Source: Rachycentron canadum (Eukaryota > Chordata > Actinopteri > Carangiformes > Rachycentridae). From it: a stretch of 64,000 nucleotides of DNA. Location of the stretch: positions 18,605,783-18,669,782 of the forward strand of contig CM076651.1 of NCBI GenBank assembly GCA_038496675.1. The letters are read 5' to 3'. Shown here piece by piece: positions 11,301 to 25,415 of the stretch. The notes beneath the pieces were generated by a model that ran no database searches, was not told the origin of the DNA, and saw only the letters and a program-made list of their open reading frames with translations. A program made the translations under genes and the position numbers. Within the stretch, counting starts at the first letter, position 1, and each line of letters opens with the position of its first letter.

Positions 11301-14300
11301 ATCTGGGAGTAGCATCTCTCACAGGTAAGTTAGTTTGAGATGCATACAATCACATCAACTATAATAATCATGATACATGATTTATTGGCTTTTCAAGAGC
11401 TACATCATTTTGCTTATATAATTGTCTGTGAAAGTAAAGATTTATTTATTTAATAAAGTTAATTGTGTCTGTCTGTCATAGCATCACTGCTTTTAAACTG
11501 TTTTTCTGTTGCTTTACTTTTGCTGTTTCTTTCTCTATCTTCTTGGGCCTTTATCATTAATCTGCTTATGCCAGTGTCAGTTAAGATACCTGCATTGTTT
11601 TTGTCCGTCAAACCCTTGTTGTTTTTGCACTTTTTGGATTTTGTTCTAAGCTGAAGCTCTAAGCAGAACCTTATTTAATGAAAATTACACTTAATAGTTT
11701 GAGTGAAACCTTTTCTGTGCGTCCATGTGAGAAATCCATATGAAAATGACCTGTAGATGTGGTGTGTGTCTTTTGGGAGGGAGCAGTGATGATGGAGAGT
11801 GAAGTGAAAACCAAGTGCTTTCTGAAAGAGACAAGGAATAGCTGTAAAACAGACAAATTGAGGTGCTACAATAAACTCTTCTCTGTCCTCAGCCCTTTTT
11901 GAGATTAGGTATGGTGATGAGTTTAAGTTTCCTTAAACAAAAAACAACATTTTGTTCCCTGATATTTTCCCTCTCAAACCCCTCCAGGTGGCAGAGACCG
12001 GAACAGCAGGGCTATAGTTGAGCTCTATGGAGATCACCAAGGCTGGAGATCAGCTGTTACAAGCCAGGAGCTCCTTCAGATGCTGCTCTACTTCCACTTC
12101 ATCACCAGGTAAAGTGTAACATCCCTATTCCTGTAAATTAACAAATTAATCATCAATTAATAAGTCAATTGCAGCACATTTATAGATAAGGTAGAAGGCA
12201 GTTTTGGTGTCTCTGTGGTCTTGTCTGTTTTGTTGTGGTGACTGTTTTGTGCTCATTTTCCCTTTTATCTCAATGTGTAGGAGGGAAATCAGAGAAGCTG
12301 GGATGACGCTCATTTTTGATGCAAGGAAGACAAATCCCCAACCACAGCTCTACAAGGCTCTGATGACGCTTCAGGTAACAAGCACACAGACATCTACATT
12401 ACTGCAGATGACAGATCAGAAGGTATCAGCTGTTGTAAATGCAAGAATAGAGGGCGCCTGAGCACAAACACCATGTCCTTCACTTATTTGTAAACAAACA
12501 TACAATATGTTATATAATGATTTACAAGTTTCTATTCTATCAATTGTCTCGCCTAATTAATCATGGGTTATTATAATGAATTTGGATGTATTGAGTGTGT
12601 TGACTGTTGTAGGAGCAAAGTCCACAGGCAGTGAACAGTTTGGTGCTGCTGGTGGACAAGGACAGCAGCTTCAGGCCTGAGAGATGTCCTAGAGTCCAGG
12701 TCAGTCTTTTCACCCTTCACAAACTTTATTCTAAGTCACTGCATAAGGAGAACGACTTCTGTTTGGTTTCTCACAATGTATCACAATCTCAATCAATCTG
12801 GATGACCTCCATTGTATGCTCTTTCATCAAAGTGTATTTCTAGTCATGCCTGCTGTGTGGCTTTAGGGATGAAAATGTCCCAAGGTCACTTGGTTTGTCT
12901 TTTTGGTGCAGACTAACATATCTTGAGAAGATACAGTATTATCCAAAACAACAATCAGGCCACAGTGATTGAAACATTGGTTTTAGCGAGTAACCCAGAC
13001 CAAAGTGACCTCTGTTGAAGCTGTGAAAACATGTTGGGATAACTCTCATTTGTCATCTTGAGCAGACTGACATGGTGACATCGATGAAAGCCTTGCTGAA
13101 GTTGGTAGAGGGAAGTCAGCTGAGCTCCCGCCTAGATGGCACACTGTCTCACAGCCACTGTGACTGGATGGAGCTGCACCAGGTGAGACAGTCGCCTCTG
13201 TGTATTACCTGTCTCTTTTCTTCTGTTCCTCGCTCCTCTCAGTGCTCCTCTTCAGTGCCCACAACTTATTTTGTTTTATTTATTAATTTGTCTTTTATCT
13301 TTCATCTTCTAGAAACTCTTCCCATTTGTATCTGATCTTCATGAGGCGTCCAGCCTGCTTCTGAGAGCCATCAGTAAGTTAGAGGAGCCACAGAGGACTG
13401 ACACTGTGCAGGTACCTTAATAGTAACTGCTTTACTGAAAGCAAACGGTGAAAGCAAATTATTTTGTTTTTAAGATGATGTCACTATAGTTTCCTGATGT
13501 TAAAATGTCTTTTTACCAACAGACTGTGCAGCAGTGCATGATGGACCGGAGGACTCTGATGAGGGATGTACTGGAGGACAGCAGGTTGGTCAGCCTGCAC
13601 AGGGAGGGAGGGGCTGTCCTGGCCAGGCTGAGGAAGGAGAGTGACCTCAAGTACCCCCACTGTGAGGACTTCAGGTAAACACTGAGGGAAAACTCCTGCT
13701 CTCACTTTCTAATTTACATGTATAGAAAATCCCAGGTGTTGGCCTGCAGATGGATTTGGATTTATGTGTTTATGTGGTCTGCTGTGATTCAATAGTTGTT
13801 CTGCTGCAAAATCAAGCACTAAACTAAATTTTTCTGCCAATGCACCAACAGGAAAATCATGAAATTGTTACTCTGATACATAAAATTAAGGTTTCGATAG
13901 TAAAAGCTTTAATATATCAAATACAGGCACAGAATCACATCTGACTTTGTACAGATGTCAGTAGTAAAAGGAATACAATGTTTTATGACACAGTGGGTTG
14001 CTTTAGGTGTAAGTTAGCCAAGGAAGTATTGGCATAATTGGGTTATTTTCCCACAATGCAATTATTTTATCAGGTATGTCATTCTGAGACTTTGAAAGTT
14101 TCAAGGCAGATCTAAGTTCATAGAAACATTTATAGTTACATACTTTAAAGCCAAAATACTGCTAAACAACAGGACACAGCAAAATAATAAAAAATATAAT
14201 CAATAAATGAATAATGAATAGGACACAGGATGAAGTATAATCATTTATTTAATGAGCATCAGTTTTTCATTTTATCTGATATCTATTTTTCTTGAGGCTG

Positions 14301-17300
14301 TGATCTGCCTGTTTCCAATATACAGTGATGCAGTGGACTCAGTGACCAGCCTGTACAACCACGTGGAGGAGCAGGCTCACGTCCTCGTGCAGAGGTCCAA
14401 CATGTCACTGGAACACCTGGACTACCTGCTGCAACTCAGAGAGATGGAGGGACACTTCACCCAGGTACATTGCACTGACCATCAAATTTACGTTCAGCGC
14501 TCTAGATAAATGCAATTCACTTTAAAAGAAAATTAGGTCCAACATTGTAGTTATGGATCTAAGAAATTGTAAATGTCCCAGACTGAATAGAAGCCCACAG
14601 ATGCAATGATCCAATGACAAGAGTTCACCATGTGTAGGTATGATGAGGACTGAAAGTTCAGGATTTAGCCATTGTCATTTGAGAATATCCTTGAGCACAT
14701 GCTTACTATCCAAGAACAACATTGTTCTGCATCCTCCTTCCCTGCAGATGCAGCAGTGGTTTAATGTAGTAGGAGAGCGCCACCTGTTGGAGGCTGAATC
14801 AGTCGAGGACTCTGGAGACAGGATGGAGCAGATCCTCAACAGCTTCACTGGTTTCCTTATTGAAGCTAATGTGAGTCTAAGTTTGCTTGTGTTTGTCATT
14901 ATGTTTGTATTTGTATCATTGGTGTTCTCTGTCTGAATCTCTCTCCTCTCCTTCCCCAGGACCGAAGGCACCATGCCATGTCACTTGTGTCAGAGGCAGA
15001 GCAGCTCCAGCGGAGCGGGCTCTCTTACCCAGAGACAGAGACATTCAGGACTCTTGTGTGCACCTTCAAGTCAGGCCTGGAGGACTTCCTGTGCAAGGCA
15101 GAGGCCTGCGGCAGAGAGCTGCAGATCATGGTCAACGTGTGTGATTTTTGTGAGCAGGTTTGTACAAGATCAGTTCAAAAACCAAGCTCTTGAGCACAGC
15201 TCTTGCCCTGTAGAAATAGACATGTGGTCTACTTTGAGACAGAAACCCACAAAGTTTTGTTGATTACTCGCTCAGTTGCTGTGATTAATTTATGTGTTAC
15301 TCTTGTGTGTCCTTTTTGGAAGGAATGCAGTTATACAGCTACAGTATGTAAATATATATGAACTATACATTTAGATGTAGAATAATACAGCGTCAAATTA
15401 AGTAATCACAAACTAATGTAAGTCAGGTTTTTTACTAAACTAGAGTACATTCTAAAATCAGTAAGTGAAGTAATTTATTACTCAGTTTCTACTGTCGAGA
15501 AGAATGGTACAATTCATCACTTGTAATCTTGAACTTGACACCACTGTGATGCTACTTATGTTCAAACTAAATATTAATTTAGAAATGTTCAAAAGAGCTG
15601 CTGTGCGTTTGTGTGTGTGTTTTTAAGGATATTATATAATTATGGAAAAGGTAGCACTTATGAAGTCCAGCATTACTGCACTAATAATGTCCTGACACAT
15701 CAGAGCATGCAGTATATGACATTACATTCTCAGTTTCAAAGAAGTTACAGCGCTACAACAAGTGTCTGAATACAATTGCAATAGAAAATAAGAGCATGCT
15801 GTTTTTTGTGTAGTAAAATTAAACCTCTTTTATCACCAGGCTGTGGCTCTGGCCAGTGAAATCACTGATTACCTGGACCAGAGTCAATCAAACATTCACC
15901 CAGTACAACACCAAAACCAAGACTCTGGACCGAGCACCAATTCCCTTTGCCAGTCTGAACTCCCCTCAGCACATGGCTCTGGCCCAACCACCACTGGCGT
16001 CTCACTGTCAGGCAATGACACTTCCATCCTTCAGACTTTCAAAGATAGGTCCCTCCAGTTTAACCCAGAGAAATTTCAGGAAGTAAAGGCCCAGGCCAGT
16101 GCACTGCGGGGCTCCAAGGGCATGCGAGTCTGGAATGTAGCCTGGCTGAGATGTCAGGAGGCCAGACAGCAGCTTCAGGAGAGGATGCAGGATGTGGAAG
16201 GAGTTCAACACCAAAAACCAGATTCGGGCAGTGGGTGTGAATGTCATTATGTAGATGTGGTTAGCACTAATATTCAGACAGCATCACCTGGTGGCCAGAG
16301 TCTGGTGGTACAATCAACCCCAGGGCCTCGGCACCCGCAGTGGGAGGGCATCATGTCAGGAGCAGTGGATTTAGGGAAGAGGAAGCCGATTCTGGGCAGA
16401 AACAGCACCAATTCAACAAATGTACCCTGCTGTAACATCAAACCTGAGGATCACAGTGATGCTGGAAACCTCCAGGGGTCAAAGGTCACTTCACAGTCTC
16501 CTCACAGGTAGTATAAATTCCTTGTTCATCCATTCATATCACATGATTAGGATTAGTTAATATACTGTTAAACTGCCAAGCAGTTCAGAGACATTGCTGT
16601 TTCAAAGTAGCATTTATTTCAGACAAATTGATAAGGATCATTTTGTTTTCTGCATTTTATTTATTTTATGTAATATTGATTGTGACCCCATGTGTCATTC
16701 ATACACAGTATAGGAACTGTTCCCAGGCACAAAACCTAACATGTTAATAATAAGTGAAAAACATAAGCAACAATTGAAACTATTGTTAAAAACTAATCAA
16801 AAACCATGATACTCAGTATTAGAATGATGTATTTCCCCAGAACATCTAGTTTAATTCCTCTTAAGTAGTTTTAAAGCTGAAAAATCATCTTATTCCAAAT
16901 TGCCTTACAGCATCACTTATTTACTTTTGTATGAACTTGAATTCTTAAAACACTATCAAATGGAAATGCTAAATATCTTGTAGACTGATTTACACATGTT
17001 TTCCTACAACAAAGCCTGGCACATTTGGGATCTTAGCTTTGGGAGCTTGAAATAAAGTTGTGAGTTGGAGTTACAGCATGTAGTTGTACCATGTCAGTGA
17101 GTCTGTGGGGTTGAGGAGGTGAAAGGCCTTGATCTCCTGTATGTTAAGTCTAGTTCTTAGTGCCCTAAAAGATCCCTGCTGCAGCACCTCCTGACTCAGT
17201 GTATCATTTTTAATTAGATCAGCAAGGAGAACAGAAAGAGAGACGAGGCGGAGACAGGCGAGCAGATCGAGGAGTGAGCGAGATGCTGCTGCTCTGTCTC

Positions 17301-20300
17301 AGTCCCACACTGTAGGCTGCCAGTGGTTTCCATGGGGACGTGGTCTCAGAGCGAGGTCCGTGAGCCAAGACTCGTGCACCACAGGAGCAGCGACAGCAGG
17401 GTCATCCACTCCTCCAGAGCAGCGGGTTCGATCCCCGTCATCATGCTCCCACCATGGTCAGCCATCTTGTCGGATTCTCAAGGAGGCCCAGAAGTTCCAG
17501 ATCTCCCGCCACGGTAGCTTCTGCTCAGAGGACTCCTGTACAAGCGACCGGGGGAATGCAGGGGGTAATGGGACTTCATGCTGCAAACACTCCAGCCTAC
17601 CCATTGGGAGATATGAGGGGACGTTTTGTTCGGCAAATCCACAGGAGAGTGGCAGCAATGCCCTGTAAGTTTATCACAGTGGCTCTGGATGAAACTAACT
17701 AACATTACTCAAATGATATGAATTATAAGTATTCTGTGAAAATCCAATGATGCACCTTTAATTTTAATTTTAATTTTTAATTATGAGTCTTAAATAGATG
17801 CAGATTATATATAGAAATAAATAGATTCCCCTTTTCTTTCTTTCTCTAAGCTGACAATGAAGTGCTACAGGTATTGTTTCTTCAGACTTTCTATGCGTCT
17901 CTTTTTTGATTTAGCAACATGGATGGATTACCAAACTGGCACAAGACACAAGTAATTAATAACAATGAGATCTATCTCAATGGAAAATCAATAGACTCAG
18001 TCAAAAGTGGTTTAAAAGTCTATTAATCCCATTTTTCCTCTTGTCCTTTATAAACCTAACCATTTTATACTCAGGCTACAGAAAACATAGTAAAGACACT
18101 TGAATTTGTTTGACAGCTTGAGACCCGTTGTCTCATAATCCATCCATGCTTGGTACATTTTTTTTCTATCACAGTGCATGTAGAGGGTAAAATGACAGCA
18201 CATGAATGTAAAATAAAATTGTGGACAATAATGCATAGATGAGTAAATATTATCATGGTCAAATTGTGTTTATGTACCACATCTGTACAGAATGTTTTTA
18301 TTTTTCTCAGCCAGGGACTAGAAGGCTGGAGGACACAGAGAAACCAAGTTAATTAATTAGTCAATTAGTCAATTAATTGCTAAATTAATTTATCAATATC
18401 TTTTTACACAAGCATGTTTAAAAAAACAAGAGTTTGTGTAGATCTAACTAATCAATAATCAATTATAGTATGTAGAAAATGAAGTAATGTGTCATCCAAC
18501 AAGGAGAAGCAAAACAAAACAAGAAAACCAGCTCTAAGTGACCAACCACTACAAACCTTAGACCCCCGAGTATTATCTAGTTTGAACTGATGCAGTAAAA
18601 ACATCCATTATCAGGTATTCAAATGAGAAGAGGTGAAATTAGTTAATTGCTAATTCTTCTACCTGGTAAACATATAATTAGATATCACATTGAAATGCAT
18701 TTATATACTTTAATGTTCTGCAGTCTGTGTTCAAAGTTTAATACATATGTGTCCTTGTCACATCAGGAGGCTGCAGCATGTCCTGGAGGAGCTGCTGTTC
18801 ACAGAGAGGGAGTACGTCCGCTCACTGAGCTACATTCTGACCCACTACCTCCCCCTGTTGGACAGTCCAGACATCCCCCAGGACCTCAGGGGCAAGCGAG
18901 GAGTCATCTTCGGTAACCTGGAGAAACTTAATGACTTCCACAGCCACTACTTCCTGCCAGAGCTGGAGGCCTGCCAAAGGGAGCCTGCCATGGTGGCCCG
19001 TTGCTTTCTCAGACATGTGAGTTATAACTGCACAACTGTAATCAATATAATTTTTCACAGTTTTATATATTTTTATTTATATTTTTTGCATATAATGTTT
19101 TAAATTCATATTCATTTATTTATGAAACCAATTTTTATGTTTGTATAGTTTTTATCTGATTTGTTAACTTTTATTTTTACATTATTATAAAGTATTTTCA
19201 AAATATATGTTGTTCACCCTTCTTGAGATGCAATGAAGACACAAGTAGGCATGTACGATTGTAGCATTATACTCGTATCATCATATGAGGTAGATTATAT
19301 CAATCTGTTTTATTACAGATAATAAAAGTGTCTAGTAAGCGTTGAAAGCAGTATCATCGATAAAATACATTGTCTAATATGGTTTTACCTGGGTCATCTC
19401 CACAGAGTGAGAGTTTTGGCCTGTACGCTCTGTACAGTAAGAACAAACCTCAGTCAGACGCCCTCATCCTGCACCGTCGCCATGACATCTTCAAGGTAGC
19501 TGAAGTTTTCCAGCTGTGAATGTTAAGCGGATATTTTTTCTTTCCTGCACATTTTCATTTTAAATCCAGGCCTTAAAATTAAATTAACACAGAGAGCATC
19601 TCAGACAGCACAAGAAAAACATAATCGTCTGATCTGTGTCATCACCACAGAGGATCATGTAATATTTTGATTTAATGAATGGTTTTTAGTGATCGGGGAT
19701 TAATCATTAGATCACTTGAACCCTAATGTTCCAACATCCTTCTTGATTTCTGAGTTCAGTACATCAAAGGAACAGATATTATTTTGCACAGTTTGACATC
19801 TTTGCTTTATTTTTGTAGCTGCATGAACCAGCACTACATTGAAGCTATAATATATGTTTCAGCTTAGAGTAAATTGAGTGATATTCTGAAAAATGTCAAA
19901 CAATAAATCGTAACACTCGGAGTATTAGTGCTATATTTAACCTTTTCAGCTTTACAGTCCACTTTGTTCCCCGTCACAGAGAAAGCAGCAGGAGCTGGGG
20001 GACATGATGGACCTTTCATCCTACCTGCTGAGGCCCATCCAGAGGATCAGCAAGTACAGCCTCCTGTTGCAGGACATGTTGGCTCTGGCCGGCTCATACA
20101 GGCCAAAAGACGTGATCCAGGATACACTGCTTCCAACTGGTCTGTGTGCACAAAGTGTGTGTGGCCCGGGTGGGCATGTGCCTGATCTTACAAGCAGTGA
20201 AAGGGAACGGGAAAGGGCTGAGATTCAAGCTGCTGCAGACCTGGTTCGATTTCAAATGCGCCACGGCAATGATTTACTCACCATGGATGCCATCCAGGAC

Positions 20301-23072
20301 TGTGATGTAAGATATTAAAATGGAAGATTGGATGTCCCTTGAAATACAGAAGTTACATAAAGTTAACAGTCCTAACCTTTCTGCTCTGCTGCACTTTCCT
20401 CCGTCTTCTCAGGTGAATTTGAAAGAGCAGGGCCAGCTGATTCGCCAGGATGAGTTCACAGTTTTCTTTAGAAAGAAGAAATGTGTCCGCCGCATCTTCC
20501 TCTTTGAAGATCTAATCCTCTTCAGCAAGACCAAGCGGACAGATATTGGCAATGATGTTTATGTCTACAAGCAGTCATTCAAGGTCAGCACACAAGTGTT
20601 GGAGCCTCAATCAGCCTTAATTCATTGGTGTTTTTCCAGTTGTTGTGAGTTATACCTCAGCCATTTGCAGCCTCCAGCATGGAAAGTTATCTAGTGAGGC
20701 CAAAACGCCTAACCACATGTGATATTAGTGTAATTTCTGTGTGCCTCTTTGTGTTTTCTCTACCAGACGTGCGACATCGGGATGACCCATAACTCTGGTG
20801 TGAGTGGCCTATGTTTTGAGATCTGGTTCCGTAGGAGGAAGAGTGAGGACACTTACACCCTGAAGGCATCCAGCATGGAAGTGAAGAAATCTTGGACCAC
20901 CGATCTGGAGAAGATCCTGTGGGATCAGGCCACTCACAGCAGAGGTTGTAACAACAACAAATCACCTTTTTTATCAGCACTTACCAAGAGTATAGTTTGC
21001 TAAATGCTTTACAGGTCTGGAAAACATATTGTGAATATACTTTATGTTCCAGAGCTACGTATGCAAGAGAGGGTGTTCATGGGAATGGGCCGCAAACCTT
21101 TCATGGACATTAAACCAAGTGATGCTGCAATTTGTGACCGAGCCGTGAGCTGTGCTCTGCCTGGGAGAAGTAAGGAGCAGCACACTCTACATTTTCCACT
21201 TCAAATCAAGTTCAGCTGAGTTCTGCCACCTTGGTCTGAAATGTCTCAATAACCCATCCTCTCCGGATGAATTGTAGCAGACTTGGTGATCCTCTGACTT
21301 TTCATCTTGCACCACCATCAGGTCAAAATTGGACTTTGTCCAGTATTATGGTTTATCGTGAAATAAATATCCATCAGCCCCAGCTGTGTTTTCTATTTAG
21401 TGATTATTTGCAAATAAGCACGCTAATACGCTGAACTAAATTGATGAACATGGTCTACATTGCACCTCCTAAACATCAGCATGTGAACATTGCCACTGTT
21501 AGCATGTTAGCAATGCTTACATTTAGTCTTACAGAGCTTTAAGCAAGGCTAAAGTCACTGTCTTTGAGTTCTAATGACAGTTTACATAGTTTTTGATTTG
21601 GAGTAAAAGCTATTAAATGTTTTGTTTTTTTTTTATACATCCTTTCGCATTTTTTATTAGTTATGCTAAATAACAGAGTAGCTTACAAATCTAAACCAAC
21701 TTTAACAGAAATGTTTGTGTAATAACAGTTGTGCTTGAGTCCTCATTGACCCAGCGCATCATTTTCTCATTGATGACATCTATCTATGTGTGTCGTCAGT
21801 CCCTGTGGCGTGTTGTTCACACAGGAGCTTAGACTATCCACGACCACATTCTATTGGCTCTGGCAGCACAGCTTCCACCACGCTCAGCCAATCATCATCC
21901 TCCTCTGGCCGGGGCTCACTGCCCCCTGCTGGTTATCCTGGCAACCATTCACAGGGAGTGGAGACCAGTCCTCCTGTCTGCTCCTCCCCTGAGGCTGTGA
22001 CTGACAATGAACTCAACAATCATCATCTTCATCAGTATCATCTTCATCATAACTGTGAACAGTGGAAAACTCATCCTCCTCTGTGTGAGTTTGTTTTTGG
22101 GCTTATTTTTAGGTTTGTTATTGCTCTTTAGATTTTAAAGAAAAATCTGATTTCTGGAAGAAAAATCTGATCCAAAAAGTTTAATTTTACAGTAGTATGA
22201 AATATACATATGAGATGGTATTTTTTACATTTTTAAGTACATTGTAGATTTGAAAATCCATTGGTCAGTTGGTTTTCTATTCATTTTGTGCCAAAAACTC
22301 AAAGTTTTTAATGTGCTTCTCGTGTAGCGGACAGCACTGAATCATCTGGGGAATGTATCAACGCCTTCAGCGGCTCAGAGCACAGCTGTCTATCTGCTAT
22401 TGGTGGAGAGGTGGTGGACAGCTCCTCCTCGTTTATATCCCAGAGCTCAAAGCCCTGCCCTCCACTGTGTCAGACACCCACCCAGAGGAGAAACAGCTCG
22501 CCAGTTATTATCAAAAAGAAACCGGGTGCTGCCACCAGACCTCCACATTTGGCTCATGCTCAGGTACAGATGATAAATTGCTGTATGTATAAAGCATAAT
22601 TATGTGTTGTTTCTCTAATAAGAGCAGTGGTAAAGGTTTGAAAAATTTTTTTTTAAAGTTTGTGGGTTAGTGAGAAAATTAAATGTAATGTGTAAATCCT
22701 TAATTCGGCTCCTGAAAAACATTTTATTCTCATAGCAAACAGAAAACATGTTTCATGCAATAATTTTCCAATGGGATGAGTAAGTGTTATTCACCAAGAA
22801 TTTATGTCATGGGGTTGTTTTCAGAGTGATGAAATTATAATCGCAAAATCAACAGAAGTTTAACCCTGGATTCCCTGCAGAAGGTAAGTACATAATTACC
22901 GTCAATAACTTGTCACCTTCCTGCAAAAATTATTGTTGTTGTTGTTATTGTGATTGAATGATTTGTGCTTTATATGTTGTTGCAGAGTTTTGGTCAACTG
23001 AAGCGATTTGGTCCTGTCGGAGATCTCCAGATCATTTATCTGAATGAAAAAAATGCACGTCAACGTCATTAA
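8392..23072 (+). CDS. plekhg4-like (kiaa1755): KIAA1755/PLEKHG4-family Rho guanine nucleotide exchange factor (puratrophin-1-like), 24 exons
   Basis: A predicted cytoplasmic activator that loads GTP onto Rho-family GTPases (family knowledge). Exons: 8392-8589, 8739-11001, 11121-11324, 11988-12108, 12281-12374, 12613-12699, 13066-13182, 13313-13411, 13523-13674, 14326-14464, 14748-14870, 14960-15157, 15840-16507, 17218-17664, 18767-19016, 19406-19495, 19980-20306, 20413-20583, 20767-20944, 21053-21169, 21800-22084, 22328-22563, optional 22881-22883, 22986-23072. All phases agree, giving about 2218 residues. The N-terminus ([11 protein letters not shown] motif, about residues 17-150) matches KIAA1755. 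A long low-complexity region (150-890) with a Gln-rich part follows. Next come a Sec14-like region (890-1040), a spectrin-like region (1040-1270), a Ser-rich linker, DH (about 1641-1850: [24 protein letters not shown]) and PH (about 1865-1985: [24 protein letters not shown]). The neighbour tgm2-like lies 2.3 kb downstream. The first codon is uncertain. Confidence 0.9.
9691..9990 (+). other. Gln/Pro-rich low-complexity segment in RhoGEF exon 2
   Basis: Within the 2263-base exon, the frame encodes an irregular Gln-rich stretch with repeated Q-x-Q, R-Q-x-Q and P-Q motifs and interspersed His and Pro (for example [20 protein letters not shown]). It is probably disordered. The DNA is not a pure CAG run, which argues against simple triplet slippage as its only origin. 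Confidence 0.8.
21245..21560. repeat. Dispersed percomorph repeat in a RhoGEF intron
   Basis: ATGAATTGTAGCAGACTTGG, GATCCTCTGACTTTTCATCT, ACCACCATCAGGTCAAAATT and the GTTAGCATGTTAGCAATGCT end are, in reverse complement, the hallmark of a repeat very common in perciform introns ('...AGATGAAAAGTCAGAGGATCACC...'). The whole of it lies in the intron between 21169 and 21800. Confidence 0.7.
22881..22883 (+). other. Candidate 3-nt microexon (AAG, Lys)
   Basis: Between the exons ending at 22563 and starting at 22986, both phase 0, the sequence TTCCCTGCAG-AAG-GTAAGTA places a strong acceptor and a strong donor around one codon. Including it adds one Lys; skipping it keeps the frame. Optional in the gene model. 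Confidence 0.3.
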
Positions 23073-24588
23073 GCACAAAGCTTTGTCTGGTCACGCAGCC
23101 TGCTTTGCAGTCATTGCAACACAATAATGCAAAGGCATGCAATAATAACCCACAAATAATAGCCATAATATGTGACTCTCCCAGTATAATCACCTTCCTC
23201 ATGGAAAAAAGAGCCAGTAGTTTTCTTGCCTTTATTGTTATTTTGTGTGTTTAACTGGCTCCCTTGTGGTTATAGGTTATAGTTACTACTGTTGTTAGAA
23301 TCAACAGTTTGTGTGGAACAGAGATACAGGACCAGAATCTGTACATCACAGTAAACTGCACATGTGGGAGACCACCAGTCTGAAGACAAAAGTAAAGTCT
23401 TTGTGTCGCATGCTCCATTTAATTTGCCAGCAGACAAAGTTTACCTTAAGAAGCAATTGTATCATTATTCCCTCTCGACAGATGGACTACATTGTTTTGG
23501 TTACGAAATCACGTCAAGTGATGGTGTCCAGGATAAAATTCTCGGCTAGATCAACTGGCCATGAGCCCAGGACAGGCTGCAGAGCCAGATTTAATTTAAT
23601 GACTATAAATGGAGAAAATATGAATATGTGAACAGATAATGGAAAGGTGAAAGGTGATTATTATATGGCCATTTATCAATATATATAAAGATATCTCTAC
23701 CTTTGGGTTGTTGTTTTACTACTGCTGTCTTCCTGATCATTGTTTTAATCTGTTGAACTGCGAGCCTTGCAGTAGTTTTACATATTTTATCAGGAGGGAC
23801 AGACCACTAGCTGATCTTTTCACGCCTGAATTTGAAGTACTCTGTAATTGCATTATTCATTGCAGGTAGAAAGGATCCTGGTGGACAGGGCTACGTACAT
23901 TACAATCTTAACAGTGTAAATGTACCACATGCTTAAAAACAAGACCACTTTGTGTTTTAGGGTCCACTAATGGTTCCATACTCATCAATGTTCCACCTTA
24001 ACCCCATGAACATGACCATTACAAGACAGTGTTTTTCTGATTTTATTAAATGCTTTAAAATGTATTTTTCTCAACAAGTTATCAATGAAAAGTGTCATTA
24101 TTTTTATTGTCCATGTGAAATATATACAAGTGATGACAGGATCTTAAAATCATTTTTGGCAATGATGTTGACTTTTATTTATTTTCTCTAAAACCACTGA
24201 CTTTGTATAACATGGCAACCCATGTTTCTTCTGTTTTCTGTAACTGGTATATTTTATCACTGACACTGCTTTGATTAGTGTTTAAATTATTTTATTGTTA
24301 AAAGAACCAGAGCAGTTGTTTTTTCTTTCTTTCTTATTCTATTTTTTCTTCTTGTTTTCTATTGTTCTGTTTCTTAAAGAAGTTTCATTTTGTATGGTTT
24401 CTTCCTCTGAACTCTGTGCTACCTTTTGGAGGTGATGAGACAGACAGTAATATGAGGACGACGCTATGATGATGTTTCACTTCCTTATTCCACAGACAGA
24501 GTAATTCCTCAGGACAGTTATTTCAAAACCTTTTCATTGTCACTGTGTACAGTGTAGTTTGTAGTTTGGCACAAACACCACTGGCCAA

Positions 24589-24594
24589 AATAAA
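24589..24594 (+). terminator. AATAAA polyadenylation signal of the RhoGEF gene
   Basis: Canonical AATAAA about 1.5 kb after the stop codon at 23070-23072, in AT-rich sequence consistent with a long 3' UTR. Other AT-rich sites exist, so the exact end of the transcript is uncertain. Confidence 0.4.
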
Positions 24595-25415
24595 AATCTT
24601 CTTTTCTGAGTTGTTTATTTTATGTTTCAGTGATATTCTTCTGGTTTTGATTATTGCTAAAATACATTTTGTGGTAAAATGAAATGAATTAATGAATTTC
24701 TCTTTTATTCTGACTATACTGAACTGTTTTGTTCTTTTGATCTGCAAAGTGACAGAAAACCACATAGTCAGGTCACAGTATCATGACCTTTTCATTCATC
24801 CCTCAGTATCAATGAAGGTGAAAGTGAAAAACTATTTTGGCTGACTTAAAATGTGTGAAGTAGTTTTGTGTCTTACAAAGGAAAACAGTTGCAAAAAAAT
24901 TTGAAATTGTTTCTTTTTGCATCATAAAATGTAATTCAACAGTTTTTCACTTATTTTGAATTGAAAAATTTTGTTTTTGTTGAATCGTATAGTAATATAT
25001 GCTATAAATAACTTATGAAAAAACTTTTTGTTGGTGGTTTCATTTTTACATTTACAGAAAAAAAATTTCAAAGCATCTAGTGTATTAGTTGTGTTAAATT
25101 TTTTATTATTTGACAGAAAGGAACTTTCACAGAGGCATGACTAAGGACCAACTTTGGTAACACATGATTTCACGAGTTGCTTTTCAGCAGAAATCCTTCA
25201 CAACAGTCTTATGGTCCATGGTCTTTGCTCTTCCTGACTAAAAACAGAATTACTGATGTGGCGACTAGACAGATGGGGGCGTCCCGATCAAGTTTCACTT
25301 ACTACAAATATCTCTATGAGACCTTTACACTGCAAGGTCTTTAACCAATGAGCACATGCTGCAACTCAAGTGTCTCTTTGCACAGAAGTCAAGAGACAAG
25401 AACTTCACCGCAGAC

